Below, piece after piece: positions 24,668-35,072 of a stretch of DNA of 64,000 nt. A model generated the notes under the pieces. It was given only the letters and a program-made list of their open reading frames with translations. It was not told the DNA's origin and searched no databases. This DNA comes from Rhodocyclaceae bacterium (GTDB taxonomy: Bacteria > Pseudomonadota > Gammaproteobacteria > Burkholderiales > Rhodocyclaceae). Each line of letters starts with the position of its first letter. Position 1 is the stretch's first letter. The stretch covers positions 1 to 64,000 of the forward strand of contig JAQTNA010000021.1 in assembly GCA_028714035.1 (NCBI GenBank), written 5' to 3'. The position numbers and the translations under genes were made by a program.

Positions 24668-26953
24668 GTGTTACGACCCAACGCTTCCCCTCCCTTGCCG
24701 GAAAGAATCATCCAGCGCCTGCGCGAGGCGCGCTGGCTGGCGCTGGGTGGCGTCGCGGTCTTTTTGACGCTGATCCTCTTCGGCTATGACCGGATGGACC
24801 CGGGCTGGTCCCGCGCCACGGCGGCCGCACGCATCGCCAATCCGGGCGGACGTTTCGGCGCCTGGTTCTCCGATCTGCTGCTCTATGTCTTCGGCCTGTC
24901 CACCTGGTGGTGGGTGGCGCTCCTGGTCTGGATGGTCATCGCCGGTTACCGGCACCTGGAAGGGGAGAAGGCCGGCGATCGTCGCTCCCTCGCCATCGCC
25001 CTGGGCGGATTTCTCATCCTGCTGGGAGCCAGCAGCGGCCTGGAAGCCCTGCGCTTCTACAGCCTGAAGGCGCAACTACCCCTGGCACCCGGCGGCATGC
25101 TGGGCGACCTGGTGGGGCAGTCCGCCTCCCGCTACCTGGGCTTCACCGGTGGCACCCTGATATTGCTGGGCCTCATGGCGGTGGGTTTCAGCCTGTTCAC
25201 CGGCGTTTCCTGGCTGAGACTGGTGGAAACCCTGGGTGGGTGGCTGGAGAAGGCCGCCTTCGCCGCCCAGCGTTCCTGGGATGCCTACCGGGACAGGAAG
25301 CTGGGGCGGGAAGTGGCCCAGAAGCGCGAGGAAGTGGTGGTGGTCGCGCGCAAGAAGATCGAAGAGGAACCGGCGGTGCGCATTGAACCGGCGGTCATGG
25401 AAGTGCCGCGCTCGCCCCGGGTGGACAAGGCGCGCCAGCAACCCCTGTTCCGGGAGATCACCTCCGGCGGCAGCCTGCCGCCCCTGGAGTTGCTGGATGA
25501 ACCCTCCCGGGACGTGGAGCCGCCTTCCGCCGAGACCCTGGAATTCACCTCGCGCCTGATCGAGCGCAAGCTGGCCGATTTCGGCGTGGACGTGAAGGTG
25601 CTGGCGGCCTACCCCGGCCCGGTCATCACCCGCTTCGAGATCGAGCCCGCGGTGGGCGTGAAGGGCGCCCAGATCATGAATCTGGTGAAGGATCTGGCGC
25701 GCGCCCTGTCCGTCACCAGCATCCGGGTGGTGGAGACCATCCCCGGCAAGTCCTGCATGGGGCTGGAACTGCCCAACGTCCGGCGCCAGATGGTGCGCCT
25801 GTCGGAGATCATCGGTTCCGCCGTTTACCAGGATAGCCATTCGCCCCTCACGGTGGCCCTGGGCAAGGACATCGGCGGGCAGCCCAGGGTGGCCGATCTG
25901 GCCAAGATGCCCCACCTGCTGGTGGCCGGTACCACCGGTTCGGGCAAGTCCGTGGGCATCAACGCCATGATCCTGTCCTTCCTCTACAAGGCCGAGGCGA
26001 AAAAGGTGCGCCTGATCCTGGTGGACCCGAAGATGCTGGAGCTTTCCGTCTACGAGGGCATCCCCCATCTGCTGGCGCCCGTGGTCACGGACATGAAGCA
26101 CGCCTACAACGCGCTCAACTGGTGCGTGGCGGAGATGGACAAGCGCTATCGCCTCATGTCCGCCATGGGTGTGCGGAACCTGGCCGGCTTCAATCACAAG
26201 GTGCAGGAAGCCGAGAAGGCCGGCAAGCCCTTGACCAATCCCTTCTCCATCACGCCCGAAAGCCCGGAGCCGCAGGAGGAACTACCCTTCATCGTGGTGG
26301 TGATAGACGAGCTGGCCGACCTGATGATGGTGGTGGGCAAGAAGATCGAGGAGCTGATTGCCCGCCTGGCGCAGAAGGCCCGCGCCGCCGGCATCCACCT
26401 CATCCTGGCGACCCAGCGCCCCTCGGTGGATGTGATCACGGGCCTGATCAAGGCCAACATTCCCACGCGCATGTCCTTCCAGGTGTCGTCCAAGGTGGAT
26501 TCCCGTACCATCCTGGATCAGATGGGGGCGGAGGCGCTCCTGGGACAGGGCGACATGCTCTACCTGGCGCCTGGCACCGGCCAGCCGGTGCGAGTGCACG
26601 GCGCCTTCGTCTCGGACGATGAGGTGCATCGGGTGGTCCAGCAATTGAAGACCCTGGGCGAGCCGAACTACGTGGAGGGACTGCTCGAGGGCGGTGTCGA
26701 CGGTGGGGACGGCGAGCTGAGCGCGGAGCCGCTGGCGGAGGGCGAGGGCAGCGAGAGCGATGCCCTCTACGACCAGGCGGTGGAAGTGGTGCTGAAGACC
26801 CGCCGGCCCTCCATTTCGCTGGTGCAGCGCCACTTGCGCATCGGCTACAACCGGGCGGCCCGGCTCATCGAACAGATGGAGCGCTCGGGTCTGGTGTCCA
26901 ACATGAACGCCGCCGGCAACCGGGAAGTCCTGGCGCCTGCGAGGGAGGAATGA
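24668..26953 (+). CDS. ftsK: FtsK, DNA translocase at the division septum
   Basis: 761 residues. Four or five N-terminal membrane helices lie within residues 18-200, followed by a short linker and then the motor. Walker [11 protein letters not shown] is near residue 421 and Walker B is [15 protein letters not shown]. The ATPase domain includes [20 protein letters not shown]. The gamma winged-helix domain at the C-terminus ([20 protein letters not shown]) reads KOPS sites and activates XerCD at dif. FtsK clears chromosome ends from the septum. The linker is short compared with E. coli. The usual downstream gene lolA follows immediately. Confidence 0.95.
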   Translation: MLRPNASPPLPERIIQRLREARWLALGGVAVFLTLILFGYDRMDPGWSRATAAARIANPGGRFGAWFSDLLLYVFGLSTWWWVALLVWMVIAGYRHLEGEKAGDRRSLAIALGGFLILLGASSGLEALRFYSLKAQLPLAPGGMLGDLVGQSASRYLGFTGGTLILLGLMAVGFSLFTGVSWLRLVETLGGWLEKAAFAAQRSWDAYRDRKLGREVAQKREEVVVVARKKIEEEPAVRIEPAVMEVPRSPRVDKARQQPLFREITSGGSLPPLELLDEPSRDVEPPSAETLEFTSRLIERKLADFGVDVKVLAAYPGPVITRFEIEPAVGVKGAQIMNLVKDLARALSVTSIRVVETIPGKSCMGLELPNVRRQMVRLSEIIGSAVYQDSHSPLTVALGKDIGGQPRVADLAKMPHLLVAGTTGSGKSVGINAMILSFLYKAEAKKVRLILVDPKMLELSVYEGIPHLLAPVVTDMKHAYNALNWCVAEMDKRYRLMSAMGVRNLAGFNHKVQEAEKAGKPLTNPFSITPESPEPQEELPFIVVVIDELADLMMVVGKKIEELIARLAQKARAAGIHLILATQRPSVDVITGLIKANIPTRMSFQVSSKVDSRTILDQMGAEALLGQGDMLYLAPGTGQPVRVHGAFVSDDEVHRVVQQLKTLGEPNYVEGLLEGGVDGGDGELSAEPLAEGEGSESDALYDQAVEVVLKTRRPSISLVQRHLRIGYNRAARLIEQMERSGLVSNMNAAGNREVLAPAREE

Positions 26954-26954
26954 T

Positions 26955-27620
26955 ATGAAACGGAAAGTGGGAAGTGGGGAGTGGGGAGTGGGCAAAGCCT
27001 CGGCGCCTCGGCGCCTCGGCGTTTTGCTTTCCTTCATGCTTCTGGCGGGGGCTGCCGAGGCTTCCGGGCTGGAGCAGTTGCACGCCTTTCTGACGGGGAC
27101 GAAATCGGGCAAGGCGGAGTTTTCCCAGATGGTGACGGCCAAGTCCGGGAACAAGCCGCCCCAGATGGCGTCCGGCAGCTTCGTGTTTTCCCGGCCGGGC
27201 AAGTTCCGCTGGGCCTACGAGAAACCTTACGCCCAGTTGATCGTCGCGGACGGTGAAAAGCTCTGGGCCTGGGACAAGGATCTGAACCAGGTCACGGTAA
27301 AGAAGCTGGGGCAGGCCCTGGGAGGGACTCCCGCGGCGCTGCTGGCCGGCGACAACGCCCTGGAAAAGAATTTCAATCTGAAGGAAGCGGGCGAGGCCAA
27401 TGACCTGGAGTGGGTGGAAGCGACGCCCAAGGCGGCGGACAGCAGCTTCGCCCAGGTGCGCATCGGCCTGAAGGGCGGCCTGCCCAGCCTCATGGAAATC
27501 TCCGACAACTTCGGCCAGACCACCCATCTCATCTTCGATCATTTCGTCCGCAATCCACCCGTGGACGCCTCCACCTTCCGCTTCGCCCCCCCCAAGGGTG
27601 CGGATGTGGTGGGGGAATGA
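26955..27620 (+). CDS. lolA: LolA, periplasmic lipoprotein carrier
   Basis: 221 residues. The mature domain matches Lol[40 protein letters not shown], then [20 protein letters not shown]. LolA takes lipoproteins from LolCDE and delivers them to LolB at the outer membrane. The order ftsK-lolA-rarA is typical. The first 20 or so codons are odd: they encode [19 protein letters not shown] from a tract of GTGGGGA 7-bp units and GCGCCTCG units. The hydrophobic core of the signal peptide starts only after that ([14 protein letters not shown]). A repeat therefore seems to have rewritten the n-region of the signal peptide. Confidence 0.93.
   Translation: MKRKVGSGEWGVGKASAPRRLGVLLSFMLLAGAAEASGLEQLHAFLTGTKSGKAEFSQMVTAKSGNKPPQMASGSFVFSRPGKFRWAYEKPYAQLIVADGEKLWAWDKDLNQVTVKKLGQALGGTPAALLAGDNALEKNFNLKEAGEANDLEWVEATPKAADSSFAQVRIGLKGGLPSLMEISDNFGQTTHLIFDHFVRNPPVDASTFRFAPPKGADVVGE
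26964..27025. repeat. 7-bp-unit tract plus GCGCCTCG units inside the 5' end of lolA
   Basis: GTGGGAA-GTGGGGA-GTGGGGA-GTGGG at 26967-26992 has a 7-base period. It is followed by GCAAAGCCTCGGCGCC, further TCGGCGCC units and CGTTTTGC, which can fold on itself. It looks like a half copy of the 7-bp-arm palindromes at 17899, 27622 and 57933, here translated. Confidence 0.65.
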
Positions 27621-27621
27621 T

Positions 27622-27718
27622 TCAGTTGTCAGGTGGCAGTTGCCAGTTGTCAGAATTTCAGCGCGCCTTCGGCGCGGACACTTCACTGACAACTGATAAC
27701 TGACAACTGTCACCTGAA
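27622..27718. repeat. Palindrome with 7-bp-unit arms and a GC core (copy 2)
   Basis: The left arm is CAGTTGT-CAGGTGG-CAGTTGC-CAGTTGT. The core GCGCGCCTTCGGCGCGG is at 27661-27677. The right arm is GACAACT-GATAACT-GACAACT-GTCACCT. It fills the whole lolA-rarA gap and ends three bases before the rarA ATG. Confidence 0.9.
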
Positions 27719-27720
27719 CC

Positions 27721-29025
27721 ATGGACCTCTTCACTCCCAAACCCCACGCGCCCCTGGCTGAAGAACTGCGGCCGCGCACGGTGGACGAGGTGGTGGGCCA
27801 GGCGCATCTCCTGGGGGCGGGCAAGCCCCTGCGCCTGGCCTTCGAGTCGCGCACACCCCATTCCATGATCCTCTGGGGGCCGCCCGGAGTGGGCAAGACG
27901 ACCCTGGCGCGGCTCATGGCGGATGCCTTCGATGCCGAGTTCCTGGCCCTCTCCGCCGTGTTCGCCGGGGTCAAGGACATCCGGGAGGCGGTGGCTTTAG
28001 CCGAACTGACCCTGGCCCAGACCGGCCGGCGCACCATCCTGTTCGTGGACGAGGTGCACCGCTTCAACAAGGCGCAGCAGGATGCCTTCCTGCCTTATGT
28101 GGAAGGGGGGCTTCTGACCTTCATCGGCGCCACCACGGAGAACCCGTCCTTCGAGGTCAACTCGGCCCTGCTTTCCCGGGCCGCCGTCTATGTACTGAAG
28201 AGCCTTTCGGCTACGGAACTGGGGCTGCTTTTCGAGCGGGCGCGGGCGCGGGCCCTGTCCGGACTGGAATTCACCGCGGAGGCGCGGGAGCGGCTGATCG
28301 GCTTCGCCGATGGCGACGCCCGGAGACTCCTCAACCTGCTGGAACAGATCAGGACGGCCGCCCAGACCGCCGGGCTGGCCCGGGTGGACGGGGAATTCCT
28401 GGCCGGCGCCCTGGCCAGCAACCTGCGCCGCTTCGATCGGGGCGGCGATGTCTTCTACGATCAGATTTCGGCCCTGCACAAGTCGGTGCGGGGCTCCGAC
28501 CCGGACGCCTCGCTGTACTGGCTGGTGCGCATGCTGGACGGCGGCGCCGATCCCCTCTATCTGGGCCGGCGCCTGGTGCGCATGGCGAACGAGGACATCG
28601 GCCTGGCGGACCCGCGCGCCCTGGAAATCACGCTGAACGCCTGCGCCACCTTTGAACGCCTGGGCTCCCCGGAAGGGGAACTGGCCCTGGCCCAGGCGGT
28701 GATCTTCCTGGCCTGCGCCGCCAAATCGAACGCCGTCTATGTCGCGTATAATGCGGCGCGCAAATTCGTCGCCAAGGATGGTTCCCGTCCGGTGCCGGAA
28801 CACCTGCGGAACGCGCCGACGAAGCTCATGAAGGAGATGGGATTCGGCAAGGCTTACCGTTACGCCCACGACGAGCCTGAGGCCTATGCCGCCGGGGAGA
28901 ACTATCTGCCCGAGGGCATGGCGCGCCAGGACTGGTACCGTCCCACGGGGCGCGGGCTGGAGAAACAGATAGCGGACAAGCTGGAACACCTGCGGCAACT
29001 GGATCGCAAGGCGGCGGGGAAGTAA
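27721..29025 (+). CDS. rarA: RarA (MgsA), replication-associated recombination AAA ATPase
   Basis: 434 residues, full length. The start [20 protein letters not shown] is characteristic. The AAA core has Walker [12 protein letters not shown] near residue 57 and Walker [21 protein letters not shown]. The sensor region is [12 protein letters not shown], and the clamp-loader-like C-terminal domain carries [20 protein letters not shown]. RarA acts at stalled forks, opening duplex ends and working with SSB. It has no clear ribosome-binding site because the preceding bases are the arm of a repeat; translation may depend on that structure. Confidence 0.95.
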   Translation: MDLFTPKPHAPLAEELRPRTVDEVVGQAHLLGAGKPLRLAFESRTPHSMILWGPPGVGKTTLARLMADAFDAEFLALSAVFAGVKDIREAVALAELTLAQTGRRTILFVDEVHRFNKAQQDAFLPYVEGGLLTFIGATTENPSFEVNSALLSRAAVYVLKSLSATELGLLFERARARALSGLEFTAEARERLIGFADGDARRLLNLLEQIRTAAQTAGLARVDGEFLAGALASNLRRFDRGGDVFYDQISALHKSVRGSDPDASLYWLVRMLDGGADPLYLGRRLVRMANEDIGLADPRALEITLNACATFERLGSPEGELALAQAVIFLACAAKSNAVYVAYNAARKFVAKDGSRPVPEHLRNAPTKLMKEMGFGKAYRYAHDEPEAYAAGENYLPEGMARQDWYRPTGRGLEKQIADKLEHLRQLDRKAAGK

Positions 29026-29036
29026 CAGGGTATTTG

Positions 29037-29130
29037 TGGGGCCGGCTAATGTGGGGCCGGCTTCAGCCGACCATGGATGGGCTGGGATTGCGGCGGGACT
29101 GGGTGGGCTGGAGCCCACCCAGTCAGCTCC
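29037..29130. repeat. GGGGCCGGCT and GGGCTGGAGCCC hairpins after rarA
   Basis: A direct repeat (GTGGGGCCGGCT occurs twice within 20 bases) is followed by GGCTTCAGCC and the inverted pair TGGGTGGGCT-GGAGCCCACCCA. It is a dispersed-hairpin cluster in the gap between two convergent genes. Confidence 0.7.
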
Positions 29131-29427
29131 CTACAGTTGGCTGGCGGCGTGTTGGCTGGCAGGACTGGCGTGCAAGGGATAGGCCTTCTCGAAGTCGCGG
29201 AAGGCGTGGTCCAGTTGGCGGGCTTTGGCGGTCTGGCCCAGTTCCCTGGCGTGGGCGATGTTTTCCCGCAGGAACTGGCGGATGCGGTAGATGCCCTGGC
29301 GGGAGGCCAGGAGCGTGCAGCCGATTTCGGCGGCCACGATCTCGGGTACCTGTTCGTGCTCGGCGATGGCGGCAATGGTTTCTTCCGGGATTCCGGAGTA
29401 GTCGAGGCAATCTTGCAGGGAAAGCAT
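29131..29427 (-). CDS. Conserved hypothetical small helical protein
   Basis: 98 residues, mostly alpha-helical and acidic at the N-terminus (MLSLQDCLDYSGIPEETIAA), then IAEHEQVPEIVAAEIGCTLL. There is no signal peptide or membrane helix. Proteins starting LSLQDCLDYSGL are, as far as I recall, widespread in betaproteobacteria as short proteins of unknown function. AAGGAGA eight bases before the ATG makes translation convincing. The leader has a TATAAA at 29490-29495 (minus strand) and an inverted repeat at 29451-29464. Confidence 0.7.
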   Translation of the reverse strand: MLSLQDCLDYSGIPEETIAAIAEHEQVPEIVAAEIGCTLLASRQGIYRIRQFLRENIAHARELGQTAKARQLDHAFRDFEKAYPLHASPASQHAASQL

Positions 29428-29450
29428 GGCGCAGTCTCCTTGGTTTCGGT

Positions 29451-29464
29451 TCGAACGTGTTCGA
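29451..29464. promoter_or_regulatory. TCGAAC-GT-GTTCGA inverted repeat, possible operator
   Basis: Perfect 6-bp arms with a two-base centre sit between a TATAAA (-10-like, 29490-29495, minus strand) and the start of the gene at 29427. Position and symmetry fit a repressor site. The regulator is unknown. Confidence 0.4.
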
Positions 29465-29567
29465 TCCCCCTGGCGCTGTTTTTTAGTTCTTTATAGGCCA
29501 GCCCGGGGCCGAAGCAAGAACGGCCGGGAATATTAGTCAAACGTAATGGTCTGATTCTCAAGAATAG

Positions 29568-30878
<1,311 letters not shown>

Positions 30879-30898
30879 CGTTTGAAAACAAGTTAACG

Positions 30899-31020
30899 TC
30901 AAAACTTCACCGCAAAGGTGCAAAGGGCCGCAAAGGAGAGCTTGAGCGCACACGCCCGGCCTTTTCGGGTTGAGGGTTTTCTTTGCGAACTTTGCGGTTC
31001 TTTGCGCCTTTGCGTCCCGC
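30899..31020. repeat. TTTGC-word inverted-repeat element between serS and pyrF
   Basis: TTCACCGCAAAGGTGCAAAG and GCCGCAAAGGAG on the left are mirrored by CTTTGCGAACTTTGCGGTTC and TTTGCGCCTTTGCGTCCCGC on the right. It has the same plan as the CGCAGAGG elements at 14531 and 46030, with A/T in place of G/C in the word. It forms a long imperfect stem in the pyrF leader. Confidence 0.8.
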
Positions 31021-31048
31021 TTTTTGCCTTTGACTCTATTATTTCGCC

Positions 31049-31780
31049 ATGACCAATTCCTTTCTCTCCGACAAGCCCATTCCCGCCGATGAGCGGCTCA
31101 TCCTGGCCCTGGACGTGCCCACCGTCGAGGAAGCCAAGGCCCTGGTCCTGAGCCTGGGCGACGCGGTGAAGTTCTACAAGATCGGCCTGGAACTCTTCAT
31201 GTCCGGCAACTACTTCGATCTCCTGGATTGGCTGGTGAAAGAGCAGAAGAAGGTGTTCGTGGACCTGAAGTTCTTCGACGTGCCCGAGACCGTGCGCTCG
31301 GCGGTGAAGAACCTGGCCGGCAGCGGCGCGACGCTCGCCACCATCCATGGCAACCAGGCCATGATGGAGGCCGCCGCCGGCGTCAAGGGCGACAGCCTCA
31401 AGATACTCGCCGTGACCGCGCTCACCAGCCTGGACCGGGGCGACCTGGACGACCTGGGCTTCGCCTGCGACGTGGAAGCCCTGGTGCTGTCCCGCGCCCG
31501 CAGGGCGCTTTCCACCGGCGTGGACGGGATCGTTTCTTCCGGCCTGGAAGCGCCCATGATCCGGCGCGAGCTGGGGCAAAAGCTCCTGGTGGTGACGCCG
31601 GGTATCCGTCCCGTGGAAAACAGACCGGCGGACGACCAGAAACGCACGGTGGACGTGGCCCAGGCGTTCCGGAACGGCGCCGACTACATCGTCATCGGTC
31701 GCCCCATCAGGAACGCCGCCGATCCCCGGGCAGCGGCCCTGGCCGTGCAGCAGACCATTGCCGGGGTGTTCGGCGCTTGA
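31049..31780 (+). CDS. pyrF: Orotidine 5'-phosphate decarboxylase
   Basis: 243 residues. The catalytic tetrad region FVDLKFFDVPETV (Lys and Asp present) and the phosphate-binding RPI near the end (YIVIGRPIRNAADP) identify OMP decarboxylase, the last step of UMP synthesis. The start ILALDVPTVEEA is typical. The gene is convergent with norD, with one base between their stop codons. Confidence 0.96.
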   Translation: MTNSFLSDKPIPADERLILALDVPTVEEAKALVLSLGDAVKFYKIGLELFMSGNYFDLLDWLVKEQKKVFVDLKFFDVPETVRSAVKNLAGSGATLATIHGNQAMMEAAAGVKGDSLKILAVTALTSLDRGDLDDLGFACDVEALVLSRARRALSTGVDGIVSSGLEAPMIRRELGQKLLVVTPGIRPVENRPADDQKRTVDVAQAFRNGADYIVIGRPIRNAADPRAAALAVQQTIAGVFGA

Positions 31781-31781
31781 G

Positions 31782-33689
31782 TCAGTTCGCCGTCAGCCGC
31801 GCGTAGAGCATGGGTAGCCGGGCCGGGAGTTCCTCCGGCTTACGGATGATGGTGTAGCCGGCGGGGCCGAAGAGGTGGGGCAGGTAAGCGGCGCCTTCCT
31901 TGTCTATGGTCACGCAGAAGGGGCGCAGGCCCTTGTCCCGGGCCTCGATCAGGGCCATGCGCGTGTCCTCGATGCCGTAGCGCCCCTCGTAGGAATCCAG
32001 ATCGTTGGGTTTGCCGTCCGAGAGGATGAGGAGCAGGCGCAGGGCGGCGGGCTGCTTCTCCAGCACGCTCGTGGCCTGGCGGATGGCGGCACCCATGCGG
32101 GTGTAGTAACCGGGCTTGAGCGCGGCGATGCGGCCCCTGGCCTCCGCGTTGAAGGGGGAATCGAACTCCTTGATGCGCTGGAAACGCACGTGGTCGCGCT
32201 TCAAGGACGAGAAGCCGTACAGGCCGAAGCGGTCGCCCGTGGCGGAAAGCGCCTCGGAGAACAGCATCAGGCTGTCCCGGATCACGTCTATCACCCGCTG
32301 GTGATTGCTGACATAGGCGTCGGTGGACAGGGACAGGTCGGCCAGCACCAGGCAGGCCATGTCCCGCTCCTTTCGCACCTGGGACAGATAGTGGCCCATG
32401 GCATCCCCCTGGATGCCCGCCAGGCGGTCGGCGGCGTCGCGCACGCAGGCATCCACGTCCGGCTCCACGCCCTCCGGTTGGTCCTTCAGCCAGCGTCGGG
32501 CCGGGGTCAGGGAGGCGAACTGGCTGCGCAGGCGTTTGGCGGTACGTGCCAGGCGCGGCGGAATGGGTATGGGCGGTGCGTTGCGCGCGGTGAATAGCTG
32601 CACCCGGCAATGGTCGGGGCGCATCAGGCGCTTCTTCCAGTCCCATTCCGGCAGCAGGATGCCCTCCCCCAGGGGCGTGTCGTCCTCGGAGGCCGAAGGC
32701 AGGTCCAGATCGAAGCGCACCTTGGACGCCGTGTCGCGGCCGTCCCGGGCCACCGCCAGAAACTCCATGTCCTCGGCCGCCCGGGCGGCGTCCGGGTTCT
32801 CGTCCTCGTCCGTGTGGCGATTCACCTTCACGTACTCGCCCCAGGAAAATAGGCTCTCGGCCCGGAAATGCAGCACGATGCCGTTCTTGTCCTGGGGCAT
32901 GTCGGCCTTCTTCGCCTTGTGGCGCTTCTTGGCGCCTTCTTCCTCCCTGCCGCCCTGGCTGCGCGCGATGTCGTCCGCGGATTCCTGGTCGGGCGCCGTG
33001 GGCAGGCTGTCGGCGGAGGGATAGAGCCACAGCGGCACGGGTTGCAGGGCCTTGGCCTTCTTCGGGGCCGGGGGCAGGGCGCGCACGCTGCCCGGATCCG
33101 TGAGGGCGGCTCGCAAGGTGATTTCCCTTACGGCCTCGTCCGGGGGCAGGCGCTCGGGCGGCAGGCGCAGGGCGAGGCAGGCGTCCACCAGTCGCCGGTA
33201 GCGGGATTCGAGGCCGGGGAAGCGGGCCAGGGTTGCCCGGGTCGCTTCCTGGTTGGCGATGAGCCAGGCGGCTTCGGGATCGTTGCCCCTCGCCCCTAGC
33301 CCCTCTCCCGCAAGGGGCGAGGGGAACGTCGTGCGGCTGTCGCCGGATACCCGGCTAGCCAGGGCGATCAGCCAGAGGTAAAGATCCCGGTTCAGGGGTC
33401 TGTCGGGGAAGAAGGCGATGCGGGGCGGCAGGCTCAGGGTCTCGCCATCCACCGAGGCGTGCGTCACCTTTTCACCGCTGCCGGCGAGGCGTTGCAGGAG
33501 GCGGCGGCGCCCCCCGTGCTCCGTGTTGGCGGCCTGGGCCACGCGCAGTCCGGGGTCGCCGCCCAGGGCGCGGAACAGGATGCCGGCGGTTTTCTCCACC
33601 TCCGCCAGGGATACCGCCGCCTCCGGATGGCTCTTGTCCGCCACCCGGGTGATGAAGCGATGCCACAGTTCGCCTACGAATTCTTCCAT
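31782..33689 (-). CDS. norD: NorD, VWA-domain protein for nitric oxide reductase activation
   Basis: 635 residues. The N-terminal two thirds are helical and charged. The C-terminal von Willebrand A domain has a MIDAS-like DLSLSTDAYVSN and LLLILSDGKPNDLDSYEGRYG. NorD works with the MoxR-type ATPase NorQ to insert or activate the non-haem iron of cytochrome c nitric oxide reductase. It starts at ATG 33687-33689, overlapping the ferredoxin stop by one base. Residues of about 119-136 (FPSPLAGEGLGARG) are encoded by a dispersed repeat in frame, an unusual insertion for this family. Confidence 0.9.
   Translation of the reverse strand: MEEFVGELWHRFITRVADKSHPEAAVSLAEVEKTAGILFRALGGDPGLRVAQAANTEHGGRRRLLQRLAGSGEKVTHASVDGETLSLPPRIAFFPDRPLNRDLYLWLIALASRVSGDSRTTFPSPLAGEGLGARGNDPEAAWLIANQEATRATLARFPGLESRYRRLVDACLALRLPPERLPPDEAVREITLRAALTDPGSVRALPPAPKKAKALQPVPLWLYPSADSLPTAPDQESADDIARSQGGREEEGAKKRHKAKKADMPQDKNGIVLHFRAESLFSWGEYVKVNRHTDEDENPDAARAAEDMEFLAVARDGRDTASKVRFDLDLPSASEDDTPLGEGILLPEWDWKKRLMRPDHCRVQLFTARNAPPIPIPPRLARTAKRLRSQFASLTPARRWLKDQPEGVEPDVDACVRDAADRLAGIQGDAMGHYLSQVRKERDMACLVLADLSLSTDAYVSNHQRVIDVIRDSLMLFSEALSATGDRFGLYGFSSLKRDHVRFQRIKEFDSPFNAEARGRIAALKPGYYTRMGAAIRQATSVLEKQPAALRLLLILSDGKPNDLDSYEGRYGIEDTRMALIEARDKGLRPFCVTIDKEGAAYLPHLFGPAGYTIIRKPEELPARLPMLYARLTAN
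33285..33335 (-). repeat. Structured repeat copy translated within norD (copy 4)
   Basis: CCCCTCTCCCGCAAGGGGCG then AGGGGAACGTCGTG matches the second half of the elements at 7383, 15505 and 19101. It contributes the FPSPLAGEG peptide without breaking the frame. Confidence 0.75.
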
Positions 33690-34657
33690 CAGTCTCTCTT
33701 TCCGGTGAGGCTCATGGTGGCCTCGTTCTGGCGGGCGGCTTCCCCTTCCACCCAGTTGAGCAGGCTGCCTTTTGCCGTCTGCACGCCGTCGCAGGCGGAA
33801 ACGCACTGGGCGCATTGGGTGCAGGTGAACATGGCCTGCTTCACGCTGCGGGGCTTCAGGTGCATGGGGCAGACCTGTTCGCAGGCGTAGTAGCCGTTGC
33901 CGCCCTCTTCCCGGCAGGCGGTGCAGTCGGCGGCCCTCTTGCGTTCAAAACCGATCACCATGGCGCCCCGGTTCGCCATCCAGGCCAGGCTCTGAAAGAG
34001 TCCCACGGCGCAGGCGTAGCGGCAGAAGAGGTGGCGCGCGAACAGGAACTCCAGGGTCAGAACCACCGTGCCGGCGCCTATGAACAGCGCCTCGTTCCGG
34101 GCCAGGGCGCCGTGGAACAAATGGCTGTAGATCTGGAGCGGCGGCATCAGGTAGGTGAGCAGCACCACGGCCCAGATGAAACCGAAGGCCAGGGCGGTGG
34201 GCACCGTCGCCAGCCACCAGCGTTTGTCGGGTTTGAGGAAGGTTCCGTTGGCCTGGCGCAAGAGGCCGTTCGCGGCCAAAGGCGGAGCCTTGCCCCATAC
34301 GCTCTGTTTCCCGGAGGCGCGGCGCATGAGATTGTTGATGGCCTCCACCACGGAGAAATGGGGGCAGAGCCAGCCGCAGTAGAGCCGGCCCCAGCGCCAG
34401 GCGGCGAAGATGAAGAGTGCCCCGCCGCCCAGGATGGGCAGGAACAGGCGCAGGATGAGGGCGATGCCGGCCTCCAGGGGCGGGATGCGCCCGGCGAGGA
34501 AGCCGTCCAGGCCCAGGCGCCAGGGCATGCCCAGGAGCCAGGCGTGGCCCTGGGTCAGATCGAAGCGGAAGAGATCGAAGACCGGCGCCAGGATGAACAG
34601 CACGAAAAATCCGAGTTGCCACAGCAGGCGCTGACTTTGGCGTTCGGCGCTAGTCAT
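33689..34657 (-). CDS. NapH/CcoG-like membrane ferredoxin in the nor cluster
   Basis: 322 residues. About five membrane helices alternate with two C-x3-C turns typical of NapH/NosR/CcoG proteins (YCGWLCPH and FCRYACAVG). The C-terminal cytoplasmic part has two Cys clusters for 4Fe-4S centres: CTACREEGGN...CEQVCP and CTQCAQCVSACD. The last cluster ends in CD rather than CP. Such proteins pass electrons from quinol to periplasmic or maturation partners. Here it is encoded between a small membrane protein and norD, so it may supply electrons or Fe-S chemistry for nitric oxide reductase maturation; this is inference. Confidence 0.8.
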   Translation of the reverse strand: MTSAERQSQRLLWQLGFFVLFILAPVFDLFRFDLTQGHAWLLGMPWRLGLDGFLAGRIPPLEAGIALILRLFLPILGGGALFIFAAWRWGRLYCGWLCPHFSVVEAINNLMRRASGKQSVWGKAPPLAANGLLRQANGTFLKPDKRWWLATVPTALAFGFIWAVVLLTYLMPPLQIYSHLFHGALARNEALFIGAGTVVLTLEFLFARHLFCRYACAVGLFQSLAWMANRGAMVIGFERKRAADCTACREEGGNGYYACEQVCPMHLKPRSVKQAMFTCTQCAQCVSACDGVQTAKGSLLNWVEGEAARQNEATMSLTGKRD

Positions 34658-35072
34658 CGCAGAGTGGACCGATCACCGGATAGACCCACTTTCGCCCCGC
34701 CATGGCCTTGGCCAGGCCGAACATGCCCAGGAGCACCAGGGTGGAGTGAATGGTGGTGAAGTAGAGGATCACGGCGACCCAGGTCCAGGCCTGGCCCCAG
34801 CCGCCCAGAACCAGGATCGCCAGGTTGGCCAGCACCAGCAGCACGCCGCCCCAGACGCTGACCCGGACGGTCTGCATCAGGTGGCACCGGGCCAGGGGCG
34901 AGGCGCCGTCCTTCGTGCGGAACCAGAGCCAGAGCAGGGCCAGGAAGGCCAGTCCCGGCAGGAGCAGGAGGTTGGCGAGGTAGAGCGCCTCGGCGGCAAT
35001 GGCGATCGCGCGGCCCGTCTCGTCCGGGCCGGTGGCCAGATCGCCGGCGCGACTATCGTCCGAAGGTGGCAT
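34650..35072 (-). CDS. Four-helix membrane protein of unknown function in the nor cluster
   Basis: 140 residues with four hydrophobic segments (LYLANLLLLPGLAFLALLWL, VSVWGGVLLVLANLAILVLG, WVAVILYFTTIHSTLVLLG and a short last one). A conserved-looking cytoplasmic loop reads RTKDGASPLARCHLMQ. The layout resembles the DUF4870-type small membrane proteins, but I cannot name the family firmly. It overlaps norQ by 20 bases and the ferredoxin gene by eight, so it is cotranslated with both and is probably part of the same machine. Confidence 0.65.
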   Translation of the reverse strand: MPPSDDSRAGDLATGPDETGRAIAIAAEALYLANLLLLPGLAFLALLWLWFRTKDGASPLARCHLMQTVRVSVWGGVLLVLANLAILVLGGWGQAWTWVAVILYFTTIHSTLVLLGMFGLAKAMAGRKWVYPVIGPLCDD

